From Rostratula benghalensis (Eukaryota; Chordata; Aves; Charadriiformes; Rostratulidae), in contig VXAI01000182.1 of the NCBI GenBank assembly GCA_013399305.1, forward strand, positions 62,001-126,000: DNA of 64,000 bases, in the 5' to 3' direction. Below the pieces are notes generated by a model. It had not been told where the DNA came from and did no database searches. It saw nothing but the letters and a program-made list of their open reading frames with translations. A program made the position numbers and the translations under genes. Shown here in pieces: positions 13,370 to 24,252 of the stretch; the stretch's first letter is position 1, and every line of letters starts with the position of its first letter.

Positions 13370-13585
13370 CCCTGAAAGACGGAGTCTTGTCATAACATGC
13401 TCAACAGTTTCTGGGTCACCAATATTAACTATTTCTTTCCCTTCAAATAAACTCAGAAACTTTCCCATTGGAAACAGCAGTGATACTAATAGCATGTCCA
13501 CTAAAAATATCTTTGGTGAAACAGCACCTGAATTTTCCTTCCAAAACTCATATAAAGTATTCCCATTGTGAATTTTATGTCTCAA
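13322..13585 (-). other. 87-codon antisense ORF of unknown origin
   Basis: The predicted peptide has a protein-like mix: a hydrophobic stretch in the middle (VDMLLVSLLFPMGKF), then a charged part ending in RPHFR. The last roughly 15 codons come from the duplicated 61-bp block. I recognise no family. It could be a decayed exon or retrocopy, or chance. No convincing splice sites flank it. Confidence 0.12.
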
Positions 13586-14240
13586 GCTTGAAGTAGCAGT
13601 AGGCTGAACTTTCTTTAACCTATCCCTTGGGCGATAGTACTGTTAAATACTGATACTATTTCCCTAGCAATGCCTATTCAGTCTGAACATTCTTGGACAA
13701 AATGCAGAACCTGAACTAACTTGAGCCTTCATTCAGTGACTAAGTATAGTAATATTGCTAATATTCCTATATAGGAATAGAATAGGGTATAATAGATGTT
13801 GTGTAAATAACATTAGAGTGATACAATGTTATTTGTATCATTCCCAGCAAAGAGTGGGAAGAGAGAAAATGTCCTTTGTGGGATATAATTATTATGGTCT
13901 TAGGTGACATTTGGCTCACTGGTTTACCTGACTCATTCCTTTCTCCCCATACAGGATGGAGATGGTGCCAAGGTGCTATTCTTTGCCCATCTCACATCTG
14001 CATGGAAGTGGGCTGGGGGAAACTGGGCTGTTTAGGCCCTATGCTGGACCTACTCGGAACTAGAGTCTTTTGGTGAATTTTTTTGAGATCTCATCATCTA
14101 TCATATCAAATGCATCTTCAGCCTTACTGGGATGGTTCATCCTTATAAACCAAAGGCAGTCTAGCTTCAGTCTGTTATTTCAAACAAAGATATAAATAGC
14201 TGCACTCACAGTCACTCTGGTGAGTACAGTCAACATGAAA

Positions 14241-14352
14241 GTTCAGCCTGGAGAAGAGAAGGCTCTGGGGAGACTTTATAACAACCTTCCAGTACCTGAA
14301 GGATGCCTACAGGAGAGATGGGGAGGGACTCTTTATCAGGGAGTGTAGCGAT
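14241..14352 (+). mobile_element. CR1 LINE fragment, plus strand, internal
   Basis: This is sense-strand CR1 sequence covering the region that encodes the ORF2 C-terminal tail (recognisable from GTTCAGCCTGGAGAAGAG onward, with the block ending in the CR1-like GGGAGTGTAGCGATA). It is about 110 bp and lacks the CR1 3' octamers because it ends abruptly at the junction with an oppositely oriented CR1 fragment. The sequence differs from the adjoining copy over the same CR1 region, so the two probably belong to different subfamilies or insertions. Confidence 0.85.
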
Positions 14353-14800
14353 ACTATCCTCCTTTTGGGTAGCTGTAGAAAGCAATAAGGTCTCCCGTCA
14401 GCCTCATCTTCTCTAGGCTGAACAACCCCAGCTCCCTCAGCTGCTTCTCATAAGGCTTACTCCCCAGACCCCTCACCAGCTTTGTTGCCCTTCTCTGGAC
14501 CCGCTCCAGTACATCAATGTCTTTTTTTGTGGTAAGAGGCCCAAAACTGGACACAGCACTCAAAGATGGGCCTCACCAGTGCTGAGTACAGGGGGATGAT
14601 CACCTCCTAAGTCCTACTCCCCATGCTGTTTCCTGATGCAGGCTGGGATGCTGTTGGCCGCCTTGGCCATCTGGGCACACTGCTGGCTTATGGTCAACTG
14701 GCTGTTGCCCAACACCCAGGTCCTTTTCTGCTGGGTGGCTCTGCAGCCACTCCTGTAGCACTGCATGGGGTTGTTGTGACCTGAGTGCAGGACCTGGTAT
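14353..14800 (-). mobile_element. CR1 LINE fragment, minus strand, internal
   Basis: About 450 bp of CR1 ORF2 C-terminal coding region lies on the minus strand. Motifs are clear on translation: [38 protein letters not shown] and GDLIAFYSY. The 3' untranslated end and the terminal octamers are missing, because the copy stops at the junction with the plus-strand CR1 fragment near 14353. The 5' end stops near 14800, where an AT microsatellite begins. A frame disruption lies near 14564-14613, between the two open pieces. Confidence 0.93.
14354..14563 (-). pseudogene. Remnant of CR1 reverse-transcriptase tail
   Basis: A 69-codon open piece of CR1 ORF2, containing [17 protein letters not shown] and [14 protein letters not shown]. 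It continues the same protein as the open frame at 14614-14806, from which a stop or frameshift separates it. The RT catalytic YXDD region is not present. It is a decayed transposon fragment and not a host gene. Confidence 0.85.
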
Positions 14801-14850
14801 ATGCTATATATATACTGATATGTTACATATATATGTTGCACCATATATTC
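14798..14850. repeat. Interrupted AT/TA microsatellite
   Basis: Broken TATATATA runs directly abut the 5' end of the minus-strand CR1 fragment. This could be an AT-rich insertion target or a sequence that expanded after insertion. Confidence 0.7.
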
Positions 14851-15560
14851 TATGAATGTGTATTGCAACAGGGTAATGATCCCAGAATTTCCATTGTTAC
14901 AGGGATGGCACTGAAGAGAACAATAACAAGCTAAAAGAATGCATCCATTATTTTTTAGACTCACAGCTTCCAGCAGCAGCCTTGAAAGTCTCATTGCAGC
15001 AGGGTTTCATAGATTCATGTTAACAGCATCTCTGTTTCCCTTATACTTTGTTCTTTTGCTTGCCCTTTGGATGCAACATTTCAGTTTCATAGAGGATGTT
15101 ATCTTTTTTTTTTTTGGAGTGCCAGGCACTGTGGGGTTTCCCCTGTGGCCATACCTTTTACTGTGTCCTAGGAATAGGTGCTTTGATTAATGTTCATGTA
15201 TATAATTTGGTTGTTTCAGGAACCAAGTTTTTCCAAGACTAAAACAAGGGAGTTTTTTTAGCTCTTTTTCATGTAACTGTTGCCATAATCTAATGGGACT
15301 AAATTTGGTTTCCTTCTAAATAAATTTCACTGTCATTTAGCAAGACTACAAAATTAACTAGAGGCAGCAGTTCTGTGCTCCGTAGCAGGAAGCCAAAAGC
15401 AAAGATATTTTTGATTAACAAATGAGGTGGAAATGACTTTTCCCCCCCAAGGAATTATTTCCCATGGGAAAACGAGTTTCTCAGAAGAAGGGGGTTCTAA
15501 AAATAGATTGTGTCACAGAGTTCTGAGCCAGCCTGCATCTTCCTCATCCTTCATGGAAAA

Positions 15561-15589
15561 GCACGACACGCACGCGTGCTGCGGTCGCC
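15561..15589. other. Isolated CpG cluster with 10-bp palindrome
   Basis: Six CpG dinucleotides fall within about 29 bp of an otherwise CpG-poor region, including the perfect palindrome GCACGCGTGC at 15570-15579. It is far too short for a CpG island. Retained CpGs suggest an unmethylated site, a constrained element or simple chance. CACGCG-type cores resemble sites for basic helix-loop-helix or related factors, but this is inference. Confidence 0.5.
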
Positions 15590-15627
15590 AAGACTCAGGC
15601 AACTCTGAATTGTTTTAATGGTTTAAC

Positions 15628-15644
15628 AGCAGCAGCAGCAGTGC
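15628..15644 (+). repeat. (CAG)n short triplet run
   Basis: Five CAG/GCA units follow the CpG cluster and lead into further GCAG-rich sequence. It is not within a convincing coding frame. Confidence 0.75.
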
Positions 15645-16054
15645 AGAAGAGCAGGAGTGCAGGGATGTGAAGGTCATGCAGGTGTGTAATTTACTGGAGT
15701 GTTAATTAGGCTGAGCAATTATAAAGGGTACAGAAATTCTGCTGGTGGAAAAAGCATTTTGCTGCCAGCAAAAAGGACAGCGTAAACGCTTTGCTTATGT
15801 ATGGAGAAGATAATGAATATTCTGTCTTTGCACTTCTCTGGCAGAGCTGGGAAAAAGATGGATAAGATATAATTAGTGAAGAACGTAATGGATTTTTGTC
15901 CCCAGTTGGCAAATGTGAAAGATACAGTCTTTTCAATATTTTAATTCTTCTCGAAGTGGTCACTTATTGATGTCTGCAACCTGCATTCCCTACCTTGTCT
16001 CCACTGCCGAGTACCTTCAGGTCTTGTAAAAGTGACTTCAGTCCTGCTCTTCAG

Positions 16055-16071
16055 GTTAGTTAGTTAGTTAG
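16055..16071. repeat. (TTAG)4 tetranucleotide repeat
   Basis: Four tandem TTAG units with no neighbouring feature. Confidence 0.85.
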
Positions 16072-16821
16072 AGACACTGAAAAGTGTTCAAACTCATTAA
16101 GCGATGAGCACTTCTGCTAAGATACTTGGGCTCCAAGGATACCCAGTAGAGTATTTTATACTTTGTGAACTGCAGTCTGATGGTGCTGACAGCCATGCTG
16201 GATGGGGAGGAAATTGGCTGGAGACTTAATGAGGGGACTGATACCAAGGAAGATATACGAGAAGGTGGTGCAAAGCCCTCAAGGCTTGTTCTCCTGAGGA
16301 CTTGGCTGCAAGTGGCAGAGAACGACTAAGATGAACTGAGCTGATGGTATTTTCACCACAAGAAAGGGGTGAAATATCTCCTGCTTTTATATAACTTTTG
16401 CTGTCCTGGGCTATGTCTGAAATAATAGACTTATGTTTGTCATCAATGATTATTTATCCAGAGGGCTTGGCAGGTGAGTCAGTCTTTAATGCTAAAATAC
16501 CAAAAACGCCCTTGCTCACTGCACTGTTGTCACAGTCCTTCATATGGGCTAAGAAGCGGAAAGAGGAAACTCAGATTTGATATTTTTAGCTTCAGTCCCT
16601 CTATGGTTCTCCTAATGCTTATGAGCAAGCAGATATTAGCTGTCATCTAACAGCTTCCTCCAGTAGTTTTTATGTAGTCTAAAAACATTTATGGAACTAA
16701 ATAATTCAATTGTATTATTACTTATTACTTTTCTCCTTGTAAAACCTGGGAACTATGGTAATAAAATACTACTTTTAGTATTACCGTATTAACAGAGAGG
16801 GAAATCTTCAAAGATACAGAC

Positions 16822-16838
16822 TTTTTTTTTTTTTTTTT
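16822..16838. repeat. T17 homopolymer
   Basis: Seventeen consecutive T, with no recognisable retroposed body adjoining. Confidence 0.9.
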
Positions 16839-17223
16839 AAAGGCTTGCATCTTAAATTATAATGAGCTGAGGAAACACTAAATGGTTAATCCATATACAA
16901 GTTTAAGAAGCAAGAATATTTGAAATAGTATTAGTACTAAAGTAAGGAATTAAACAGACAAAAACTGGAGAAAGATACTCTGACATTTACCCATACTGCT
17001 ACCCAAAGCCTGATAAGACTCCTGGTGAAGTGATGAAGGTGCAGAGTATTTGTGGTACCAAGGGAGGCTGTGGTCAAACAACCTATCATGTAGATACAAG
17101 AACATCCCATATTGACTTCCTTAGCTAAACAAAATTTCTTTGAACTTCTGCTATAATGGTATTTGTCCTTGTAGACCAGGAAAGTCTTTCCTTCCTAATA
17201 AATCTCCTGTTGCTCCTCTGCAG

Positions 17224-17262
17224 GACTTCAACATGCTGTGGGAAGAGAATCTGTCTATCCCT
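17224..17262 (+). other. Candidate 39-bp exon (unconfirmed)
   Basis: The acceptor TTGCTCCTCTGCAG and the donor CCT|GTAAGT bracket 39 bases that are open in frame and read DFNMLWEENLSIP (13 codons, phase 0 to 0). Both splice signals are near consensus. I do not recognise the peptide. A link to the candidate at 21989-22046, which is open from phase 0, is possible on phase but unsupported otherwise. Confidence 0.13.
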
Positions 17263-20200
17263 GTAAGTCTCGATGCAGTCTTTCTATTCACAAGACCTTT
17301 TTCTAGTACGTGGCCTCGGATCTAGTAACAGCCATTACTTTAAGGGTATTGAACTACTATAAATGTCTCAGCAGTTGAATATACACCCTGGGAAAAGATA
17401 GTGTAGGCACTGAGCACTGGACAGATGTTTTGAGAGGTGAATTGCAGCAAAAAATAACTGTGAGAATCACAGGAGGTCAATAATTCAAAATAATAGAAAA
17501 AATATTTTACATCATTAAATTAATATTTTAGTGATACTCAGAATGAACAGCAATATAGATATAACTGAGATATTTATTAATAGATTAAGTAACTTTTTGC
17601 AAGTCCATCTCTCCTCTTCAATACATAATTCAAGAACAACCCGATGGAGACAGCACACAAGAATGGACCCCTGTGTCTTCTTCATATCACAAGTATGTAC
17701 TAATGCATTTTTTGGCAAAGTGACAGAATCAAAGAGAGAAAAGCTAGAGATGAGAGTGTTGTGGGTGAGAACACTTTGATGGACAAAAATGCCATTAATG
17801 TCAGAAAATGGTACATCCAAGGAAGAATTTATATCAAAATTTTATCAAAGGGTGCTGAGAAATAAGCAAACAAACCATACAATAAAAAAAGAAGAAAAGT
17901 CATTCACCCCCACCCTCAAAAACTTAGTCATTGCCCTGCGGGTTGAGCTTGTCTTCTGATGCACTGCTCTATTTGGAAATAAAAGTAGAAAATTCAAGAT
18001 GTGCATCAGGCATAGTAATACAAGCTACAGTGGTCATGGAGGAAACTTATGGGTACACCAGGCAAAGTGTGACAGGCTGAAGAAAAAAACCTGGGCTCCA
18101 AATTAGCCTGATAGCCAGATAAACTTAGCTTTGGCTTAACATTTATCCTGGCCCTATAAAGGGTCATGGAGCCAAGATGAGCATATTCTCTAATCTGTGT
18201 GAAATTATGGAGATGAATGATGATGTTCGTGCTCGTGTCTTTTGCTTAGAAATGGAATTGGAAGCAAAGGGCATGGAAATAATAGAGGCAAAATTGTCTT
18301 TTAAATAAACAGCAATGTTCTCTCATTCCTAGCAGACAAACACCAAAAAGGCTGAAGATGGAAACGTAAAGATATTTTAGGCAATGGATTTAATCTTACA
18401 AAACTTGGCTCCTCTGTGCCATTTTAGGTACCATTAAAATAAGAACATGTCCCAGCCTCAGTGTTGCAATCTCTAAGGCATTTTGGAAAGTAAACAGTGA
18501 GCCTATGGAGGCACAATACCGGATAAACACACAACCCATCCATCAGCAAGTGAGTACTTTTCACCTTGCCTTTTAGGCCTGACTGTATATGGCCCCCAGG
18601 AGAGTAAGGGAAGTAATTGTCTGCGTTTGTCATCTCCAGGTGAAGCTCATACATCGCCACAAATACCTCTTTGCTTTGGTCCCTTGGTGAGGAAGATGCT
18701 TCTGCTGACTTTCTGAAGAAGTATCTCAAGGTGAGCAGAGTCAGTGTGCAACAGGCAATGCTTTATGCATGATTTTAAACTATGTATTGCAAGTGTTAGA
18801 AATCAAAGCACCATCCTTTTCTTGTTATTTCTTTCCACATATTATTCATGAATGAGAAGGTTGGTGGATAGTATCCAGGATGTCCCATATAACCTCCCAC
18901 GCTTATTCCCCAAACATAACTCCTTTAGGCTGTGATCGTCTTGAGGAACAGAATGGCAGGAGAACTAAAGGATGTGCCTCCTATTACTTACTGGGATGAT
19001 TCATATGATATTGCGTATGATACTGTAAAAAAAAATTCTTCAAAGCATACTGAAAGGGAAAGGGATATATTCAGAGAATTAAAATGAAGTTTCTTCCATT
19101 TGGGTCATTTCTAGAATGTTAAGAAATCAAAAGCATTTCCTTAGATACACTGGATTCCCACTCACACAAAAAATTCTAACTGTGATCAAGGAATGCAGTG
19201 AGGTACCTTAGCTTAAACAACTGTGCTGACTTCCTGTGCAAATTAGGGAGCTGCCTATGCTAATTGCCAGCTCTGATCATTTGTTATCAAACTCAGGCTA
19301 TTTGTGCACACAGATGAATCAAGTGCCTGTGGATCTGGGACAGATGCTTGCAAATGCTCTGTGAATGTATAATTGTTTTTCTAGTTCCTTCATGAGATCT
19401 GAAATACGAACCACAGTAAATAAAATCATCATAGTTGTTAGCTCTTAAAACTGTATTTTCTTCCAGACAAAATTATGTTATCATAACATTTCAATTTAGT
19501 CAGTAAAGCAAGTTTTAAAAAACACTGGTTTATGTAGCCGCAAACCTTGTTATTGCATTATTCCTTAAATTCATATAATTGAAACATTTGTTGTTGGGTC
19601 ATTCTGGGAGATGTGCTGAAAATTTTAAAAATAAGAGTACCTGACATTCAGACCTCCTACATATTTAAATACAGCAATTATTATTCATGTACTATTTGTT
19701 GTACTATTTGTACTGAAGTACTTCCTGGGCTTCCAGTCATGGAGAAAGTTATCAAAAGGTTTGGTTCCACCTTAAGAAACTATGTGTGATGTTTGTTTGT
19801 TTATATATATCTATGACTATATAACATTCACTATACATTTGTAGACACAGAGTCTGTGTATCTTTTGATAAAAAAGTTACATACGTGCCTATTGGTGTTA
19901 CAGGTAATTTTTGCTTTAAAAAACCTCCAAACCCATGAACACTTCATTCTATCCATAATACATATTTACTTCGATCAGATTTCTTCTCCACTCACATTAC
20001 TTAATTGTCAGTTTAGTTTTATTTTAGCTGGTGACTATCGTGGAAGCTGATGGTAGTAGTCATCACCAATACAGATAGCTCTGAGAGGTGGTAGTAGATT
20101 CACCAGTGCATAAAACAGAGGCGAACATAAGGATTGCATGTTTCTGCTATGCTTGTCTTCTTATCGACAAGAAACTTCAAGATTCCCATCGTATATGACA

Positions 20201-20412
20201 GTAGAGTCAAGTCTTAAATCTTCATTTTGGCTGAAGGCTGCAGAATGAACTTAGGTGACTTTCCACCCCTCAAATCTTCACTGTCAAGATTTGTTGCATA
20301 TTTCTTTGAATCACGTTCACTACTTTGATGGTAATATGGATTTTTTTTCCCTATGGTGAAGGTTCATTTAGTGAGTCATTTTCCTCTCCTACGTAAAATA
20401 GCTTCTACATGC

Positions 20413-20427
20413 TTTTTTTTTTTTTTT
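20413..20427. repeat. T15 homopolymer
   Basis: Fifteen consecutive T, with no associated element seen. Confidence 0.9.
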
Positions 20428-21988
20428 AAATGCATAGCTGATTAAATCATAAGTAATTGCTCCTCAGAAAGAACAGTATTTTAGATCTCTTAGACTTTCT
20501 GCCTTTCAAATCAAAGAGTTCAGTGAATCATTAGGCATTTCAATGTATTAACAATTTAGTGGTTTGAAGGAAAAAAAAAACCTTTTATTTCCTGCTCTGT
20601 TAAAGTTACTTTTGTTCTTACTTATTATCTGCTCAAGAAAATTAGCATTGCTAGCTCTCCCAGCGTGGCACATATCGATGGCTGCGTGTGCTATGTTCAA
20701 AATAGTGCAGTGACTTCCCTTAGTTAAAGCCATGAAAAAGGTCCTTGAGTTCTATATGTGAAGCTGACCCTTAGCTGCTGACCTGTGGAAAGCTACCATA
20801 CAAAGAATTACATCTTGCTTTGTTTAAAACACCCACAGGGGTGGAAGTGACAGTATACAACACCAATGAAAGTTTGGGTTTTATAATATATACGCCCTGA
20901 GCCTACACTGGTGGAATTGCCAATTAGAAAATAAAAACTGCTGCCAAGCGACTGATGTATTGAAGTGTTGTATTACTGGAAATAAAAAAAAAAAAACCAA
21001 CCCCTTGACTAAGAGAGTTATTATTGTGATGTATCTTCAGACTAAATGGCTTTTATTTTAAGCCAAGCTGCTCACTTTGCCTAAAATGCCCTACAGGATT
21101 GTTTGCATGAATCAAGCAAGTGAACTCCTTACAAGTCCTATCAATTGTACCAGCCCAAGATCTTCACCCTTGTAAAGACAACTCTTTGATTTGTTCAGGC
21201 CTGCTGATTCACTTTGAACATCCATACATTTACTCTTGAGAAAAGCATAATCAAATTTGTTCCCTGACCAGATCGTCCAGTCCTGCGAGGTGCAGAGTTC
21301 ATGGTGCAATGTGCTTCATATTCCTCTTGGACTTCAGGGAGTAGAGTGGTCCCCATGCCTTCTGGGGACTAAAGAGAAGGCTCAGTCTCATCCCAGAAAA
21401 GCCCAGCATCTTTCATACCTTATTCAAGAATTGGAGCTGCTCTTGGTAGTGTTTGTAGCTGCCTGCTGTGATCATTCAACTGCCTGATACATCATTTCAG
21501 TTGAAAAAGCAGTTACATACATTGATAGTGGTTTGCCCAGCTGGAAAAGTGTGTGTAGTGCTTCATACTTCATAGCAAGGAAGTGACATTTGTTTTCATT
21601 AGCCATGCATCGTGTTGTTACGTGAGGCAGTGGTGCATAGTAAGTTTATATAATACTTCCCCTCAACTGGTGAGCTAAAGATGATCTCCCCAGCAATCAA
21701 TATTGACATTAAAACCATTTCTCTTCCTATGATAGTAGCATTTTATCTATATTTCACATAAAGGAAATGAAGGATAAAATCATCATACAGTACGTTTTTT
21801 TCCAGAGAGAAATGTCCATGATTCACTAGTTGCCAATTGAAAGTTATGACCCAGTATCTGAATTACCTGATAAATAAAATTATTTTCTCCCAATACAAGC
21901 AAATCAGTCAGTAAAAGGACAAGATATAGCCACATCTACCCAAACTGAGCAGTGTTGTAATCACTGTATACTTGGGTTTGTCTTTTAG

Positions 21989-22046
21989 GGGATACCGGCA
22001 GAGCAGCAGGATGTGGACCTGGAAGAACGGACCAAAATCCTGCATG
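21989..22046 (+). other. Candidate 58-bp exon (unconfirmed)
   Basis: The acceptor GGGTTTGTCTTTTAG and the donor CATG|GTATGT bracket 58 bases. From phase 0 the segment reads GIPAEQQDVDLEERTKILH and ends in phase 1. The composition is charged and helix-like, richer in Glu, Asp and Gln than the chance ORFs around it. The other two frames are also open, so openness alone is weak evidence. I do not recognise the protein. Confidence 0.18.
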
Positions 22047-22706
22047 GTATGTGAAAGAGTTTACCTTTCTTAGCACACCCACTATCTCAGGATGGGATCA
22101 GCACAGTACTGAGTGGCTAAGATTGTCTCCAGGCAAGTTGAGGACAATTACTGCAAGCTTCTATGGATATTTACGTAGGCAACCTTACAGGCTCAGGAAT
22201 AGATGGGAGGTGTGCTTGGAGCATGGTGTGTTGTGGCTCTGCCTGAGATGATTGCTGAGAAGCAAAATGCCATAGTCCTTGTGTTTTCAAAGGAAATACT
22301 GAGGAATGGGATATGTTTCAGCAGGGTTAAAACTAGTTCTCGTTAGTTCATTGGTTCTAGTCTACTACTGAATAAAGTGTGGCAAAGACAAAGTACAGAA
22401 GAAACACAAAGAACTCATCAGCCTGAATGGGTTGTTCTTTGGCTTAGCAAGGAGTATATTTCCTCTTAGATGTGGATTTCCACAGTATCCATCTCTGTGG
22501 ATGGTCATCATAAAGGACACAAGCCTTGTTGAGCAAGAATGGACAGCTAACTCTGGGCTGTGTGATTTTTGCTGCTTTAGCTAACAGCCAGTTCTCCTGA
22601 AGCCAGCATGCCTTGGAAGTTCTACGCAATATCACGCAACTGTCAGTGGCTGAATGAGGGATTCAATTCTGCTTCTAGAACCTAGAACTAAAACCAAGAT
22701 AAGTTC

Positions 22707-22775
22707 TGTTATAAACATGCAATTTTTTGTTTTACTGTTGTGTTATAAACATGCAAGTTTTGTTTTACTTCATTG
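22707..22775 (+). repeat. Imperfect tandem duplication, about 34-bp unit
   Basis: Two adjacent copies begin with the identical TGTTATAAACATGCAA and continue with the similar TTTTGTTTTACT. They differ by small substitutions and indels, so the duplication is older than the perfect 37-bp tandem at 50931. Confidence 0.8.
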
Positions 22776-23058
22776 TGTTGTCTGGCTGTTGAGCTCATTC
22801 CACATCTGCTTTTTGGCTATTCTGTACCTCTAGATTATTTCTAGAAGATGAGATGACATGGATACCAAAGGAAAGGTGTAACTCCATAGGCAATATCCTT
22901 GCCACGTAACACTAATTATTTTTTCTTTGTTGCAGTTTTGTGATATTGGAATATATTTTTTTGTCTTTACTAGCACATTCTTTTCTTCTTCCTTCTCTTA
23001 TTCTATTCTTTCGAGCTTAAGATTTGGTTCTCCTCTCTGTATGTTCCTCTGCCTCCAG

Positions 23059-23149
23059 TTTCCCACCCACTATTCCTCCCTCAGAAGAAGAACTGGTGCT
23101 AAACTCATTAGCGGTGCTGTGCAATGCATGCAGAAGTACAAGGGTGTTG
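23059..23149 (+). other. Candidate 91-bp exon (unconfirmed)
   Basis: The acceptor TTCCTCTGCCTCCAG and the donor GTTG|GTATGT bracket 91 bases. In one frame it reads through PPSEEELVLNSLAVLCNACR (phase 2 start, phase 0 end), a leucine-rich, helix-like peptide. Two other overlapping frames, one on each strand, are also open, which lowers the weight of this. No family was recognised and no flanking exon is proven. The next candidate by phase would be 26785-26913. Confidence 0.17.
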
Positions 23150-24252
23150 GTATGTGTTTTTCAGGTGTTGTGTAGTCAGAGACAAAAAGATGCCCAAATG
23201 ACACCTCCTGGGAGTTGGGTGCTTTACACCTAATGGCTCTGTTGCTAGGGCCCCTTTCAGATTGTTCCACTACTACTGGCTTTGCTTATATTTGTGATGT
23301 AATAGGAAAAGATCTTAGCAACACTTTGACACAAGGTGGTCTGTGAATCTGTACTTTTTTTCTGAAATGAGGTAAGACTCTAGAGCTGGCAAACTGGTGA
23401 GAGAAATATCATTAGTGGAAAATATTGTTTCTTGGCTACTGATGAAAAGGAACGTACTTAGCCAACTGCAGAGCTGACTTCTTCATGGTAAAATATAATT
23501 TGGCCATTCTCATAATAGTAACTACCCCTTCAAAACTAATCTAATTTGTACAGTAGGGGAGCAACTCGGGTGCTGTGTTAGATGCTGTAAATTACCTTAT
23601 CTTGCCTCCTGCTGTTACTTCAGAAATCTCACTAGGTCTTAGATCCTATCTGCTAGTCCTAGGTAGAGATCTCAAACACAGTGGTGCATGCAAAGCTGTG
23701 CTGGGTGCACAAGTTTCAGGCTCTCCTGTATTACTGGCTTGTTTTCTATCGTGTGACGGTTTCACTGCCTGTTTGTAGACTTTTATTTCTGTTTGGTTTT
23801 AAAGTCTCTGTAAGCTCAAAATGTATTATTAGCCATGGAACTGAAAATACCTCAATTTTTAAAGCTTTTCTTGCCTTATCTGTAGGACTTGGCTGCATTA
23901 TATGGCATGCCCCAGTAAAGTGTCATTAATTCAGGACATGCCTACTAACTGAATTCTCTGTTTTATTCACTTCACCTCCTGCAAGTAGATTGGATCCATC
24001 TGGAGGACTTCTTCACCCAGATCATAGCCTTAGAAACGATAGGGGTCAGCATTTTGCATCCCACTGCCTGGTCCAGGTAGAGCCCCATGTCTGGGGCACA
24101 GGGGCATTTCAGAACTGCTGTCCAGTGAGATAGGAGATTCAGCAGATGAGGAGACCCACATTTCAGTGGTCATTGATGAGTATGTCGAAATAACAGTGAA
24201 TGAGGGTATAACTCATGGACGCTTAGCATTCGTACTCAGAGTGCAAGGATGC

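Larger units (their letters stand above)
5973..14240. other. Unique DNA, no gene recognised; candidate microexon and duplicated segment inside
   Basis: Mostly unique AT-rich DNA. The largest open frame is a 139-codon plus-strand ORF at 11703-12122, which resembles no family I know and overlaps other open frames, as chance ORFs do. Items of interest inside this stretch (microexon candidate, T tract, 61-bp duplication, antisense ORF) are listed separately. No CpG island and no tRNA-like or snRNA-like sequence was seen. Confidence 0.55.
14851..24252. other. Unique DNA, no gene recognised; several weak exon candidates
   Basis: AT-rich unique DNA with T-tracts and small repeats. Short open stretches with good splice signals are listed as separate low-confidence entries (17224, 21989, 23059). 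The largest other frames (about 101 codons at 17515-17820 and 18424-18729, both minus) resemble no known family. No CpG island apart from a tiny cluster near 15570. Confidence 0.5.

Noticed and set aside
14614..14994. 126-codon minus-strand ORF as a host gene
   Set aside because: Its second half is CR1 ORF2 (SQQCAQMAKAAN and the following motif), and its first half reads into the AT microsatellite and unique DNA.
18424..18729. Minus-strand 101-codon ORF as a coding exon
   Set aside because: Part of the peptide is protein-like, but the available donors (GTGAAA type) are weak and no family is recognisable, so I did not annotate it.
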